Positions 15,975-25,696 of a DNA stretch of 64,000 nucleotides are shown piece after piece; the first letter of the stretch is position 1; the number at the start of each line of letters is the position of its first letter. Below the pieces are notes generated by a model. The model made no database searches and was not told the origin of the DNA. It was given only the letters and a program-made list of their open reading frames with translations. The position numbers and the translations under genes are program-made. Source of the DNA: Verrucomicrobiota bacterium (GTDB lineage Bacteria > Verrucomicrobiota > Verrucomicrobiia > Opitutales > Opitutaceae); contig JAEZGX010000020.1 in NCBI GenBank assembly GCA_023416735.1, positions 244,665 through 308,664 on the forward strand. Direction: 5' to 3'.

Positions 15975-17885
15975 TCAGGATTTCTTCGCGGGCAGGGCTC
16001 GCGTGGCGATTTCTTCCTTCAGCTTCGCGATGTAGGCGTCGGCGGTCATCACGCCTTCGTCGCCGCGGGCGCGAGAGCGGACGGAGACGCTGTTGGCCTC
16101 GGCTTCCTTTTGGCCGATGACGAGCGTGTAGGGCACTTTGTCCAATTCGGCGCGGCGGATCTTGGCGCCGAGCTTGTCGCTGTGCTCGTCGAGCGTGGCG
16201 CGAAGACCCTCGGCGCGGAAACGCGAGAGGAGGTTGCGCGCGTAATCGATCGTCTTGTCGCTGATCGGCACGAGACGAACCTGCTCGGGGGCGAGCCACG
16301 CGGGGAAGTCGCCGGCGAAGTGTTCGATGAGCACGCCGCAGAAACGCTCCATCGATCCGAATGGCGCCCGATGGATCATTACGGGGCGGTGCGGTTGATT
16401 GTCGGCGCCGATGTAGGAGAGGTCGAAGCGGACGGGGAGAACGTAATCGACCTGCACGGTGCCGAGCTGCCATTCGCGGCCGATGACGTCCTTGATGACG
16501 AAATCGATTTTCGGACCGTAGAAGGCGGCTTCGCCGGGCTCTTCGGTGAACGGCACGCCGAGGGTGGCGGCGGCCTTGCGGCAGGCGTCTTCGGCGGCGT
16601 CCCACTTGGCGGGATCGCCGGTGAACTTGCTGCTGTCGGGATCGCGCAGGCCGACGCGCACGCGATAGTCCTGCATGCCGAGCGTGGTGAGCACGGTTTT
16701 AACGAGCGAGAGACAGCCGAGGATTTCCTGAGCGACCTGTTCTTCGGTGCAGAAGAGGTGGGCGTCGTCCTGGGTGAAGCCCCGGACGCGCGTCATGCCG
16801 TTGAGTTCGCCGGATTGTTCCCAACGATAAACGGTGCCGAATTCGGCGAGGCGGATGGGAAGGTCGCGGTAGGAGTGCGGCTGCGACGCGAAGATCTTGA
16901 TGTGATGCGGGCAGTTCATCGGCTTCAGCATGAAGCCATCGAGGAGCTGCGTCGGATCCATCACGCGGTCGTTCGCAATCACTTCCTTGCCGGCGCGGCG
17001 GTTGATCTCGTCGGCGAAATGCTGCGAGACGCCCTCGAGGCGCGCGGTGAGTTCGGCGCACGAGCAACCCTCGGACGCGAGTTGCTGCATCGCGTCGGGT
17101 TCGGCGAAGGCGGTGAACTGCGATTCCTTGTAGTAAGGGAAGTGGCCGGAGGTTTTGTAGAGCGTGAGCTTGCCGATGTGCGGCGTGAAAACCTGCGAGT
17201 AGCCCTGTTTGCGGAGCTCGTCGGCGATGAAGTTTTGGAGTTCCTGGCGGAGGATGGAACCGTTGGGCGTCCAGAGGATGAGGCCCTGGCCCACGTCCTC
17301 GTCGATGTGGAAAAGTTTGAGGTCGCGGCCGAGTTTGCGGTGATCGCGGAGCTTGGCCTGCTCGAGCTGCGTGAGGTAGTTGGCGAGCTCGTCCTTGGTG
17401 GCGAACGCCGTGCCGTAGATGCGTTGGAGCTGTTTGTTCTTCTCGTCGCCGCGATGATACGAGCCGGCGATGGAGAGGAGCTTGAACGCTTTGAGTTTCG
17501 ACGTGTAGCGCACGTGCGTGCCGGCGCAGAGGTCGATGAATTCGCCGTTTTGATAGAAGGAGATTTGTTCGCCCTCGGGGATGTCGGCGAGGCGTCCGAG
17601 TTTGTAGCGTTCCTGGCCGCGGGATTTGATGATCTCGATGGCTTCGTCGCGAGAGACCTCCTTGCGGAGGAACGGCTGATTTTCGTCGGCGATCTTTTTC
17701 ATCTCCGCTTCGAGCTTCGTGAGGTCCTCGGCGCTGAGTTTGTGATCGAGATCGACGTCGTAATAAAAGCCCGTGTCGGTGGGCGGTCCGATGTCGAGTT
17801 TGGCCTCGGGGTAGAGGCGAAGGATCGCGGTCGCCAGCACGTGCGAGCACGAGTGACGAAGTTCTTCGAGCGGAGTCATGGCCAT
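15975..17885 (-). CDS. thrS: Threonyl-tRNA synthetase lacking the TGS domain
   Basis: 636 residues. It charges tRNA-Thr in the cytoplasm. The protein begins almost directly in the editing domain (HSCSHVLATAI at about residue 11, followed by IGPPTDTGFYYDVDLD), so the roughly 60-residue N-terminal TGS domain of Escherichia coli ThrRS is absent. Class II synthetase features follow: MNCPHHIKIF with the zinc-ligand Cys near 325, RWEQSGELNGMTRVRGFTQD for motif 2, and a C-terminal anticodon-binding domain (DKLGAKIRRAELDKVPYTLV). An extra segment of about 50 residues (about 258-320) sits just before the MNCP motif, where E. coli has a short loop. Converges with the fusion gene. Confidence 0.95.
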   Translation of the reverse strand: MAMTPLEELRHSCSHVLATAILRLYPEAKLDIGPPTDTGFYYDVDLDHKLSAEDLTKLEAEMKKIADENQPFLRKEVSRDEAIEIIKSRGQERYKLGRLADIPEGEQISFYQNGEFIDLCAGTHVRYTSKLKAFKLLSIAGSYHRGDEKNKQLQRIYGTAFATKDELANYLTQLEQAKLRDHRKLGRDLKLFHIDEDVGQGLILWTPNGSILRQELQNFIADELRKQGYSQVFTPHIGKLTLYKTSGHFPYYKESQFTAFAEPDAMQQLASEGCSCAELTARLEGVSQHFADEINRRAGKEVIANDRVMDPTQLLDGFMLKPMNCPHHIKIFASQPHSYRDLPIRLAEFGTVYRWEQSGELNGMTRVRGFTQDDAHLFCTEEQVAQEILGCLSLVKTVLTTLGMQDYRVRVGLRDPDSSKFTGDPAKWDAAEDACRKAAATLGVPFTEEPGEAAFYGPKIDFVIKDVIGREWQLGTVQVDYVLPVRFDLSYIGADNQPHRPVMIHRAPFGSMERFCGVLIEHFAGDFPAWLAPEQVRLVPISDKTIDYARNLLSRFRAEGLRATLDEHSDKLGAKIRRAELDKVPYTLVIGQKEAEANSVSVRSRARGDEGVMTADAYIAKLKEEIATRALPAKKS

Positions 17886-17988
17886 GGTGAAAAGCCGTCC
17901 TGCCTACGATTGCAGGGCGGAAGGGAGAGGGGGCCGGGAAATGCCGCGGGTGTCAACGCGAGGGATGAGGCGTGGACGAGGCGATTGG

Positions 17989-18033
17989 GAACACAGAGGG
18001 CACGGAGGAGGCGCGGAGGGCACTGAGCTCTGA
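17989..18033. repeat. Purine-rich intergenic degenerate repeat
   Basis: In the 234-bp gap between thrS and cysS, a G/A-rich stretch of near-repeats (CACAGAGGGCACGGAGG then GCGCGGAGGGCAC) looks unlike coding DNA or a terminator. Similar shorthand repeats appear in other gaps of the window near 22765, 57880 and 60102. The rest of this gap shows nothing I can name. Confidence 0.4.
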
Positions 18034-18119
18034 TTCTACTTCCTTTCTCGACGAAGCACGGAAATCACGAACTTCGGCGTGTGCTCCCACGCTCTCTGTG
18101 GCGAAACTGATTCTTGTCG

Positions 18120-19496
<1,377 letters not shown>

Positions 19497-19634
19497 GAAA
19501 ACGGGAGGAAAGGTGAACTGTGGGGGCAATTCCGCCAGAGCGGAATACGATTTTCCTGACGCGAACGGGCATGAACAGGATGCGGATGTCACTGAAGCCG
19601 AGCGCGGATTGAGCCGATAACTTCGGCGCGCGAA

Positions 19635-20810
19635 ATGGAATCCGAGACCGAACCGCCTGAAACTCCGGCAACCCCGACAACGGCGAAGCCGAGCGGCGGT
19701 TGGCGCAAGGCGTTGCCGCATGTGCCCGTGTTGATCGGCGTGATCGGGTTGGGCGCGGCGATCACGACGGGAGTGACGACGAAGCGGAGCGATGAGGCAC
19801 GCGTGGGAGCGGAAGTGCAGGCGATTCGCGCGGAGCTGAGGCTATTGCAGTCGGGCGTGGGGGAGTTTCGCGCGAAGATTGAAGAGTTCCGCTGGCACGC
19901 GGCGAAAGTGCGGGCGCAGGCGATTGCGACGACGGCCGAGCCGGAAGGATCGTGGCGCCGGGAGCAGGCGCGGCTTTTTGAGGCCTTGGTGAGGGAGGTC
20001 GAGGCGCGGGTGGATGAAGGAACCTTTCTCAACGGATGTGCGGAAGTGGAGGCCTTGTGTGGAAAGCAGTTGGTGGCGGCAGCGAGGGAGCGGCTCCGCC
20101 GGGTGCCCGAGTTGAGATTTCCCTCGGGCGAGGCGTTTCAGGCGCTGCGTGAAGCGGTGTATGCGCGACCGTTGACGCAGTTCAGCCGGCAGAATCCGGC
20201 GTATTACCGGCTGTTGAAAGAGAACGAGCCGGAAATCGCGGCGAAGGATTTCGCCTCGTTGCGGGCGGCTTTGGAAAAGCTCGGCGTCACGGCGGTGACA
20301 CCGCAAGCGATGCTGGGATTCGATTTGTTCACGGCGGTGGCGCCGGCGGACGATCCGCTGCTGGCGGATTGGGAGACCCTGACGACGGCGGCGGATTTTT
20401 TCGAAGCGCCGGATGAGCAGACCATCGCGCGGTGGCGGCGGGCGCAGGCTGCGGTGCGCAAGGAAGATTGGGCGACGGCGGTGGCGGAGATGCAGGCAAT
20501 CGATCGAACCAAAGTCCGGACGCGGCAGGCGTTTCGTGCGGCGTATGGCCGTGCGATCTTGAAGAACACTCCAGACGCGGTGGCGGAGGCGTATCCATTT
20601 TTCCAGGAAGCGGCTCGCGAGGGCGATCGGGAGGCGCGGATCTGGGTCGCGGAGCGGGATTTCGCGGCGGAGCGATATGCGTCGGCGCTGAGCTGGCTGG
20701 AAGCGCGCGTGGAGGACGGAGAGCGCGAGGCGGTCGAGCCGTTGTTGAAGATCTATGCGATGAGGCGCGCGGATGTGCCGCGCGACGGGATGAAGGAGCG
20801 GGCGTGTTGA
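19635..20810 (+). CDS. Membrane-anchored Sel1-like repeat protein, possibly 5' half of a split gene
   Basis: 391 residues. A proline-rich N-terminus leads into one membrane helix (LPHVPVLIGVIGLGAAITTG, about 27-46), then a coiled-coil-like segment (EVQAIRAELRLLQSGVGEF) and a long helical region. The last 100 residues show Sel1/TPR-type pairs (AYPFFQEAAREGDREARIWV, YASALSWLEARVEDGEREAV). The frame ends at 20810 just where a second frame carrying more of the same repeats takes over from 20804. Either two coupled proteins exist or one gene has been split by a frameshift. Confidence 0.65.
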   Translation: MESETEPPETPATPTTAKPSGGWRKALPHVPVLIGVIGLGAAITTGVTTKRSDEARVGAEVQAIRAELRLLQSGVGEFRAKIEEFRWHAAKVRAQAIATTAEPEGSWRREQARLFEALVREVEARVDEGTFLNGCAEVEALCGKQLVAAARERLRRVPELRFPSGEAFQALREAVYARPLTQFSRQNPAYYRLLKENEPEIAAKDFASLRAALEKLGVTAVTPQAMLGFDLFTAVAPADDPLLADWETLTTAADFFEAPDEQTIARWRRAQAAVRKEDWATAVAEMQAIDRTKVRTRQAFRAAYGRAILKNTPDAVAEAYPFFQEAAREGDREARIWVAERDFAAERYASALSWLEARVEDGEREAVEPLLKIYAMRRADVPRDGMKERAC

Positions 20811-21691
20811 ATCGGATCGTGGCGGACGCGGACGCTCCGGCTGAAGCGTGGATGTTGCTGGCGAGGAACTACGAAGATCCGGCGTTGGGGCCGGAAGAGG
20901 CGAAGGCATTCGCGTGTTATCTACGAGCGGCACGGGCCGGACATGAGCCGGCGTGGATCGAGGTGGCGGAACGTTATGCGAGAGGCGAAGGCGTGGCGGC
21001 GGAACCGGGGCCGGCGGCGGTGTGGGCGGCGAAGGCGTTTGAGGCGGGAGAACGGGAGCGATCGGTGCCGCTGCTGTTGGAGTTGATGAAACGCTCGCCG
21101 GAGCGCGTGGCGGCGCCGGTGCAATCGTTGTTCGAACGGGAATCCGTGGCGACGGCGGGCGGTTATACGGAGATGCGCGTGGAGCCGTCGGGCGTGCGGG
21201 AGTTGAAGGTGCTGGTGGCGCGCTTCTTCGATCGGAAAGGGATGTTTGCGCAAGCGGCGAAGGTTTACGGGAGCTTGGGCGGAAATGATGCGGCGGCGCG
21301 TCAACGACTGGCGGAGCTCACGGCGGCGCACCCCTGTGAGGAGTGTGCGGGAGCGGGGAAAGTGCGAACGACGCCGGATTGCCCGGTGTGCGCAGGGAAG
21401 GGGACGATCGCGTGCGGCATGTGTTCAGGACGTGGATACGCGCTGGTGCCGGACGTGCCGGCGTGCACGACTTGCGCGGGAGCGGGTGGGTTGGTGCAGG
21501 ATGGCCGCGCGGTGGTGTGCGCGACCTGCACGGGGACCGGAAAAGGGAAGGCAACCGTGGTGCGGAAGCCCTGTGCGGGGTGTGCGGGTGGGCGGGTTGA
21601 TTGCGCGACCTGCGAAGGCGGAAAGTTGAATGTGACGAAGGAGTGTTCGCGCTGCCGTGGAAAAGGGACTCGCGCGCTCGTGGATAGCTGA
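20804..21691 (+). CDS. Sel1-repeat protein with DnaJ-type CxxC zinc ribbons
   Basis: 295 residues from GTG 20804 (TTG 20807 also possible), overlapping the previous frame by 7 bp. The N-terminal half holds Sel1-type repeats (KAFACYLRAARAGHEPAWIE, PAAVWAAKAFEAGERERSV). The C-terminal 110 residues carry repeated DnaJ-like cysteine motifs: CEECAGAGK, CPVCAGKG, CGMCSGRG, CTTCAGAG, CATCTGTG, CAGCAGG, CATCEGG, CSRCRGKG. These probably bind several zinc ions, as in the DnaJ central domain, but there is no J domain. A start with no clean ribosome site supports it being the 3' half of the 19635 gene. Function unknown; protein-protein contact is likely. Confidence 0.65.
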   Translation: MLNRIVADADAPAEAWMLLARNYEDPALGPEEAKAFACYLRAARAGHEPAWIEVAERYARGEGVAAEPGPAAVWAAKAFEAGERERSVPLLLELMKRSPERVAAPVQSLFERESVATAGGYTEMRVEPSGVRELKVLVARFFDRKGMFAQAAKVYGSLGGNDAAARQRLAELTAAHPCEECAGAGKVRTTPDCPVCAGKGTIACGMCSGRGYALVPDVPACTTCAGAGGLVQDGRAVVCATCTGTGKGKATVVRKPCAGCAGGRVDCATCEGGKLNVTKECSRCRGKGTRALVDS

Positions 21692-21746
21692 CGGGAAAAA
21701 GAGGATGGCGCGGGGGCGGACGACGGTTAGAGTCGGCGCTTTCGCC

Positions 21747-22760
21747 ATGGCTGATGTTTACAAACTCGATCTCACTCAACGTCCGCGCCGGCTGCGTCGA
21801 AGCGCGAGCCTGCGCTCGCTCGTGCAGGAAACCGTGTTGAGGCCGGCGGATTTCATCGCGCCGGTGTTTGTGATCGACGGGAAAGCCGAGCCGGAACCGA
21901 TCGCATCGATGCCGGGGGTGGCGCGTTTCAACGTGAACGATCTGGTGAGGGAATGCCGGGCGCTGGCGAAGCTCGGCGTGCCGGCGGTGGCGTTGTTTCC
22001 GAAATTGGACACGCGTCTGAAGGATGAAGAAGGCACCGCGGCGCTGCACGAGGACGCCTTGGTGTTGCGAGCGGTGCGCGCGGTGAAAAAAGCGGTGCCG
22101 CAGATCGCGGTGATGACGGATATCGCGCTGGATCCTTATACGACCCACGGGCACGACGGTGTGTTGAATGCGGCGCGGGATGACGTGGAGAACGATCGCA
22201 CGGTGGAAATTCTCACGAAAATGGCGGTGCTGCACGCCCGCGCGGGCGTCGATTTGGTGGCGCCCAGCGACATGATGGATGGGCGAGTGGGGGCGATCCG
22301 GCGGGCGTTGGACGGGGCGGGTTTCACGGGGACCGGGATCATGGCTTACTCGGTGAAATTTGCGTCGGCGTATTACGGGCCGTTTCGCGATGCGGTGGGA
22401 AGTGCGCAAGCTGCGGGAACGCATTTGCTCAGCAAAGCGACGTATCAACTCGATCCGGCGAACCGGCGGGCGGCGTTTACGGAGCTGGCGCTCGATGAGC
22501 AGGAAGGCGCGGACATCGTGATGGTGAAACCGGCGGGGCCGTATCTCGATGTGATTCGCGACGTGCGCGAGCGCACGAACAAGCCGGTGGCGGCGTATCA
22601 GGTTTCTGGAGAATACGCGCAGCTGCACGCGGCGGCGAAGATGGGCTGGCTCGATCTCGCGAAGACGCGGCATGAGTCGCTGTTGGCGATCAAGCGGGCG
22701 GGTGCGGATATGATTCTGACCTATTTCGCGAAGGAAATGGCGGCGGTGCTCGGCCGCTGA
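21747..22760 (+). CDS. hemB: Porphobilinogen synthase
   Basis: 337 residues from ATG 21747. It condenses two 5-aminolevulinate molecules to porphobilinogen in tetrapyrrole synthesis. Both active-site lysine regions are clear: MAYSVKFASAYYGPF and MVKPAGPYLD. The metal loop reads DIALDPYTTHGHDG, so the cysteines of zinc-type enzymes are replaced by Ala and Asp, which indicates the magnesium-dependent or zinc-independent class. Ends in KEMAAVLGR, the usual C-terminus. The open frame upstream to 21657 overlaps the preceding gene and is not used. Confidence 0.95.
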   Translation: MADVYKLDLTQRPRRLRRSASLRSLVQETVLRPADFIAPVFVIDGKAEPEPIASMPGVARFNVNDLVRECRALAKLGVPAVALFPKLDTRLKDEEGTAALHEDALVLRAVRAVKKAVPQIAVMTDIALDPYTTHGHDGVLNAARDDVENDRTVEILTKMAVLHARAGVDLVAPSDMMDGRVGAIRRALDGAGFTGTGIMAYSVKFASAYYGPFRDAVGSAQAAGTHLLSKATYQLDPANRRAAFTELALDEQEGADIVMVKPAGPYLDVIRDVRERTNKPVAAYQVSGEYAQLHAAAKMGWLDLAKTRHESLLAIKRAGADMILTYFAKEMAAVLGR

Positions 22761-22764
22761 CGCG

Positions 22765-22800
22765 GCGGTTCCGGGTTTCGGGTTCGGTGTTCCGGGTTGG
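22765..22800. repeat. Short intergenic repeat of TTCCGGGTT units
   Basis: Between the converging hemB and export-lipoprotein genes, GTTCCGGGTTTCGGGTT is followed by GGTGTTCCGGGTTGG, a degenerate repeat of about 9-base units. No terminator hairpin with a T tail is visible in this gap. Confidence 0.4.
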
Positions 22801-22854
22801 AGATGTGCTTGCGCCCCGCCCAACTCGGACGTGGAACCCTGAATTTGAAACGCT

Positions 22855-23451
22855 TCAGAACGGCGAGCGGGGAACTTGGATCGAGTCGCCGGGGACGAGG
22901 CGAGGATCCTGCGTGGGGCTGCGTTGAGCGAGTTTTACGTCGACCGGATAGGTTTGCTGATCGCGGACCAGGCTGACGCGATTTTCGCGAGCGTAGAGGG
23001 AGAAGCCGCCGGCGGCCTGAATGGCTTTGGCGACCGTGAGGTCGGGCGTCCAGACGATGCGGCCGGGGCGCATGACCTCGCCCCCGACGTAAACGTAGCG
23101 TTCGGTGACGCTGACGGAGACATCGACGTGATTGTAGATTTTGCGCGCGAGGTAGGTTTCGCGAATGTGTTGAGCGAGCTCGCCGGTGTTGAGGCCGGCG
23201 GCGGAAACGGGGCCGATGAAAGGGAGGGTGATCGAACCCTGGTCGTCGATTTGGACGGCGTTGATGGAAGGATCGGGCACGCCTTGGAGTGAGATCGTGA
23301 GGCTGTCGCCCGCGCGGAGCTGAGCGCTCGAAGTGGCCGTGGGGATCGCGGTGTTGGCGACGTTTCCGGTCGGGTCGGTGGTGACGCACGCGGCGAGGAA
23401 GAGACTAAAAGCGGCGGCGAGAGCGGAGAACGACGCGCGGCGGAAATGCAT
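22855..23451 (-). CDS. Polysaccharide export lipoprotein (Wza/BexD-like)
   Basis: 198 residues from ATG 23451. The signal peptide ends in a lipobox (FLAAC, Cys about 21). After about 35 linker residues comes a Poly_export domain (LRAGDSLTISLQGVPD, DDQGSITLPFIGPVSAAG, ARKIYNHVDVSVSV) followed by a SLBB-type domain (RYVYVGGEVMRPGRIVW, AIQAAGGFSLYARENRVSLV). Such proteins form outer-membrane channels for capsule or exopolysaccharide export. It is short compared with Wza (about 380 residues), with only one SLBB unit, and no polymerase or kinase partner gene lies next to it. Confidence 0.85.
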   Translation of the reverse strand: MHFRRASFSALAAAFSLFLAACVTTDPTGNVANTAIPTATSSAQLRAGDSLTISLQGVPDPSINAVQIDDQGSITLPFIGPVSAAGLNTGELAQHIRETYLARKIYNHVDVSVSVTERYVYVGGEVMRPGRIVWTPDLTVAKAIQAAGGFSLYARENRVSLVRDQQTYPVDVKLAQRSPTQDPRLVPGDSIQVPRSPF

Positions 23452-23545
23452 GGCGGCGAGAAAGGGGGAGGGTGACGGGGATGGCAATGGTGGGTTGCGA
23501 GTGCGGAGAGCTGGGGAGACGCGGGGACGTCCGGTTGAGTGGATA

Positions 23546-23575
23546 CAAAAAAGCGGCGGTCATTGACCGCCGCTT
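23546..23575 (-). terminator. Rho-independent terminator of the acidic-tail gene
   Basis: A 10-bp stem AAGCGGCGGT/ACCGCCGCTT (23551-23560 with 23566-23575) is followed, on the minus strand, by seven T (plus-strand A run at 23547-23552). Confidence 0.8.
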
Positions 23576-23598
23576 GGAAAAGCAAAGAGGGAGAAGTG

Positions 23599-24387
23599 TC
23601 AGCGTTTGCCGCGGGACTTGCGCTGAGGTTTTTCGTCCTCGTCGTCGGATTCCTCTTCTTCGTCGTCTTCGTCCTCGTCGTCGTCCGAGTCTTTCTCGTC
23701 GTCGTCATCGTCGTCCGAGTCCTCCTCGTCGTCGTCCCATTTCAGAGATTCGTCGTTCTTGAGTTTCTCCTCTTCTTCTTCGTCGAGTTCGGGGAGATCG
23801 GCGTCGTCGGTCTCTTCGTCGAGGCTCTTGGAAGGAGTGTCGTCGTCGGACTCATAGCCCGCGGGCATGAAGTCGAGGATCGAGGTGAGTTCCTCGAAGG
23901 AGTGGAGAGCTTTGCCCTCGATGAAGTGACTGTTTTGGTCCTCGCGGAGTTCGTCTTCGACCTCGTCGACCGTGAGCTTGGATTCGAACTCGAAGAGATC
24001 GTTGAGCATCTTCACGCGGCAGCGCGTGATGTGATCCATGAGGTCGGCATACGGGCCGTTCTCCTCGTCGAGGATGTCGGGGAGAGCGAAGAGCTTTTCG
24101 TCGGACTCGAAAAGCGACTCCTTGGTGCGCTTGAGGCGGACCTTGCCGTTGCCGAGGTCTTTCTCGATGCGGAACAGGATGAAGGCGCGCTCCATGTTGT
24201 CCTGATCGAATCCGTAGTCGCGGAGCGGATCGACCAGATCGATCAAGTGAGCCAACTGGCGCGGGTCGATGATGCTGAGGCCATCGACGTCCCAACGGAC
24301 GGGATCGCTGGTCTCGGCGACCCACCAGTTATGATCCTCGCCGAGTCGAACAACGCACCAGTCGAGGGTTGAAGTAGCTTTTGCCAT
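23599..24387 (-). CDS. Hypothetical protein with long acidic C-terminal tail
   Basis: 262 residues from ATG 24387. Residues 1-180 are an ordinary soluble domain opening STLDWCVVRLGEDHNWWVAE, with FRIEKDLGNGKVRLKRTKES further in. From about residue 180 to the end the protein is almost entirely Asp, Glu, Ser and Lys, finishing in a basic QRKSRGKR. The DNA of the tail is a GAC/GAG-rich low-complexity tract (about 23620-23830), prone to slippage. No membrane segment is present. The family is unknown to me; the acidic tail suggests binding to a basic partner or nucleic-acid-mimic behaviour, which is inference. Confidence 0.75.
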   Translation of the reverse strand: MAKATSTLDWCVVRLGEDHNWWVAETSDPVRWDVDGLSIIDPRQLAHLIDLVDPLRDYGFDQDNMERAFILFRIEKDLGNGKVRLKRTKESLFESDEKLFALPDILDEENGPYADLMDHITRCRVKMLNDLFEFESKLTVDEVEDELREDQNSHFIEGKALHSFEELTSILDFMPAGYESDDDTPSKSLDEETDDADLPELDEEEEEKLKNDESLKWDDDEEDSDDDDDDEKDSDDDEDEDDEEEESDDEDEKPQRKSRGKR

Positions 24388-24564
24388 GAGAGTGAAAGGG
24401 GGAGGACTGAATTTTGGCGCAGCGTGCGAGGGGTGTTTTAAAAAACAAGCACAAAAGGGCGGTGTTTTTGCGTCTGAAAAGGGGGCGCAAAACAAGGCGT
24501 GAAATCGCTCGCCGGAAGCGGGGTTAGGGAGTTCGCCGCCTTGCATTTTGAAGGACGCTTTTCA

Positions 24565-25626
24565 GTGTCGCCGGCCATGGGACGAGTCTATCACGCGTTG
24601 GCGCGGCGAGTTTTATTCCGGATGGATCCGGAGCAGGCGCATGAACGGGCGGTGGAGGCGATGACGGTATTGGGAAAACTGGGACCGGTGTGCCGGTTGC
24701 TCGAGTGGAAGCATCGATTGCCGTCGGGCTGTGCGCGGCCGATCGAGGCGTTTGGGTTGAAGTTTCCGAATGCGGTCGGGTTGGCGGCGGGCTTTGACAA
24801 GCATGGCAAGGCCTGGCCGGCGGCGGCGGCGCTGGGCTTTGGACATGTTGAAATTGGAACGGTTACGGCGCTGGCTCAGCCGGGGAACGATCGTCCGCGG
24901 GTGTTTCGCTTCCCGGAGCAGCGGGCGGTGATCAACCGGATGGGCTTTAACAATCATGGGGCGGAGGAACTAGCGAAGCGACTGGCGTCCCAGGCCCCCC
25001 GCGGGCAGCGGCGCATTCCGCTTGGGGTGAATTTGGGCAAGTCGAAGGTGACGGAAATCGACCGGGCCACGGAGGATTATCTGACGAGTTTTGCGAAGCT
25101 GGCGGATTACGCGGACTACGTGGTGTTGAATGTGAGCAGTCCGAATACGCCGAATTTGCGTCAGCTGCAGGACGAAAGCCGGCTGCGCGAATTGCTTGGG
25201 GCGATTACGTCGGCGAATCGCGAGCGGACGCGGCGGGTGCCGGTGTTGTTGAAGATCGCGCCGGATCTTAGTTTTCCGCAAATCGATGCGGTGCTGGAGA
25301 CGATCGCGGAGTTCGGGTTGGATGGTATTATCGCGACGAATACAACGCTGGCGCGACCGGGCTGGTTTGCGGACGTGAACCAGGCAGGCGGGTTGAGCGG
25401 GCGGCTGTTGCGGGTGCGATCGCGCGAGATCGTGAATTATATCGCGCGAGCGACCGGCGGCCGGTTGCCAATTATCGGCGTGGGCGGGATCGACGACATC
25501 GCCAGCGCGGCGGAGAAACTCGATGCGGGCGCGACGCTCGTGCAGATCTACACGGGAATGATTTTCGAAGGGCCTTTTCTGGCCGCGGAATTGGCGCGAG
25601 GGCTGGCGGACCGGCAGCGCGGGTAG
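24565..25626 (+). CDS. pyrD: Dihydroorotate dehydrogenase, class 2 (quinone)
   Basis: 353 residues from GTG 24565, chosen because AAGGA lies 9 bp upstream; ATG 24577 is the alternative and removes four residues. It oxidises dihydroorotate to orotate in pyrimidine synthesis, passing electrons to quinone. The N-terminal membrane-associating helices (YHALARRVLFRMDPEQAHE) mark class 2. FMN and substrate regions are visible: AVGLAAGFDKHGKAWPA, VINRMGFNNHGAE, VNLGKSK, and NVSSPNTPNLRQLQ with the catalytic serine. IATNTT and IGVGGIDD follow. Confidence 0.95.
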   Translation: MSPAMGRVYHALARRVLFRMDPEQAHERAVEAMTVLGKLGPVCRLLEWKHRLPSGCARPIEAFGLKFPNAVGLAAGFDKHGKAWPAAAALGFGHVEIGTVTALAQPGNDRPRVFRFPEQRAVINRMGFNNHGAEELAKRLASQAPRGQRRIPLGVNLGKSKVTEIDRATEDYLTSFAKLADYADYVVLNVSSPNTPNLRQLQDESRLRELLGAITSANRERTRRVPVLLKIAPDLSFPQIDAVLETIAEFGLDGIIATNTTLARPGWFADVNQAGGLSGRLLRVRSREIVNYIARATGGRLPIIGVGGIDDIASAAEKLDAGATLVQIYTGMIFEGPFLAAELARGLADRQRG

Positions 25627-25696
25627 GCGGGTGATAAATTTCTGCCCGGAGGTGACTCCGTGCGCGGACCTCCGCCGTAAAGGAAGGTGTTCAACG

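Noticed and set aside
16110..18026. 638-codon plus-strand frame opposite thrS
   Set aside because: It is the antisense of a clear threonyl-tRNA synthetase and has a repetitive Glu/Val/Gly composition.
23620..23830. Regular GAC/GAG repeats suggesting a tandem repeat or CRISPR
   Set aside because: The repeats are codons of an acidic protein tail with no unique spacers; no CRISPR array is present in the window.
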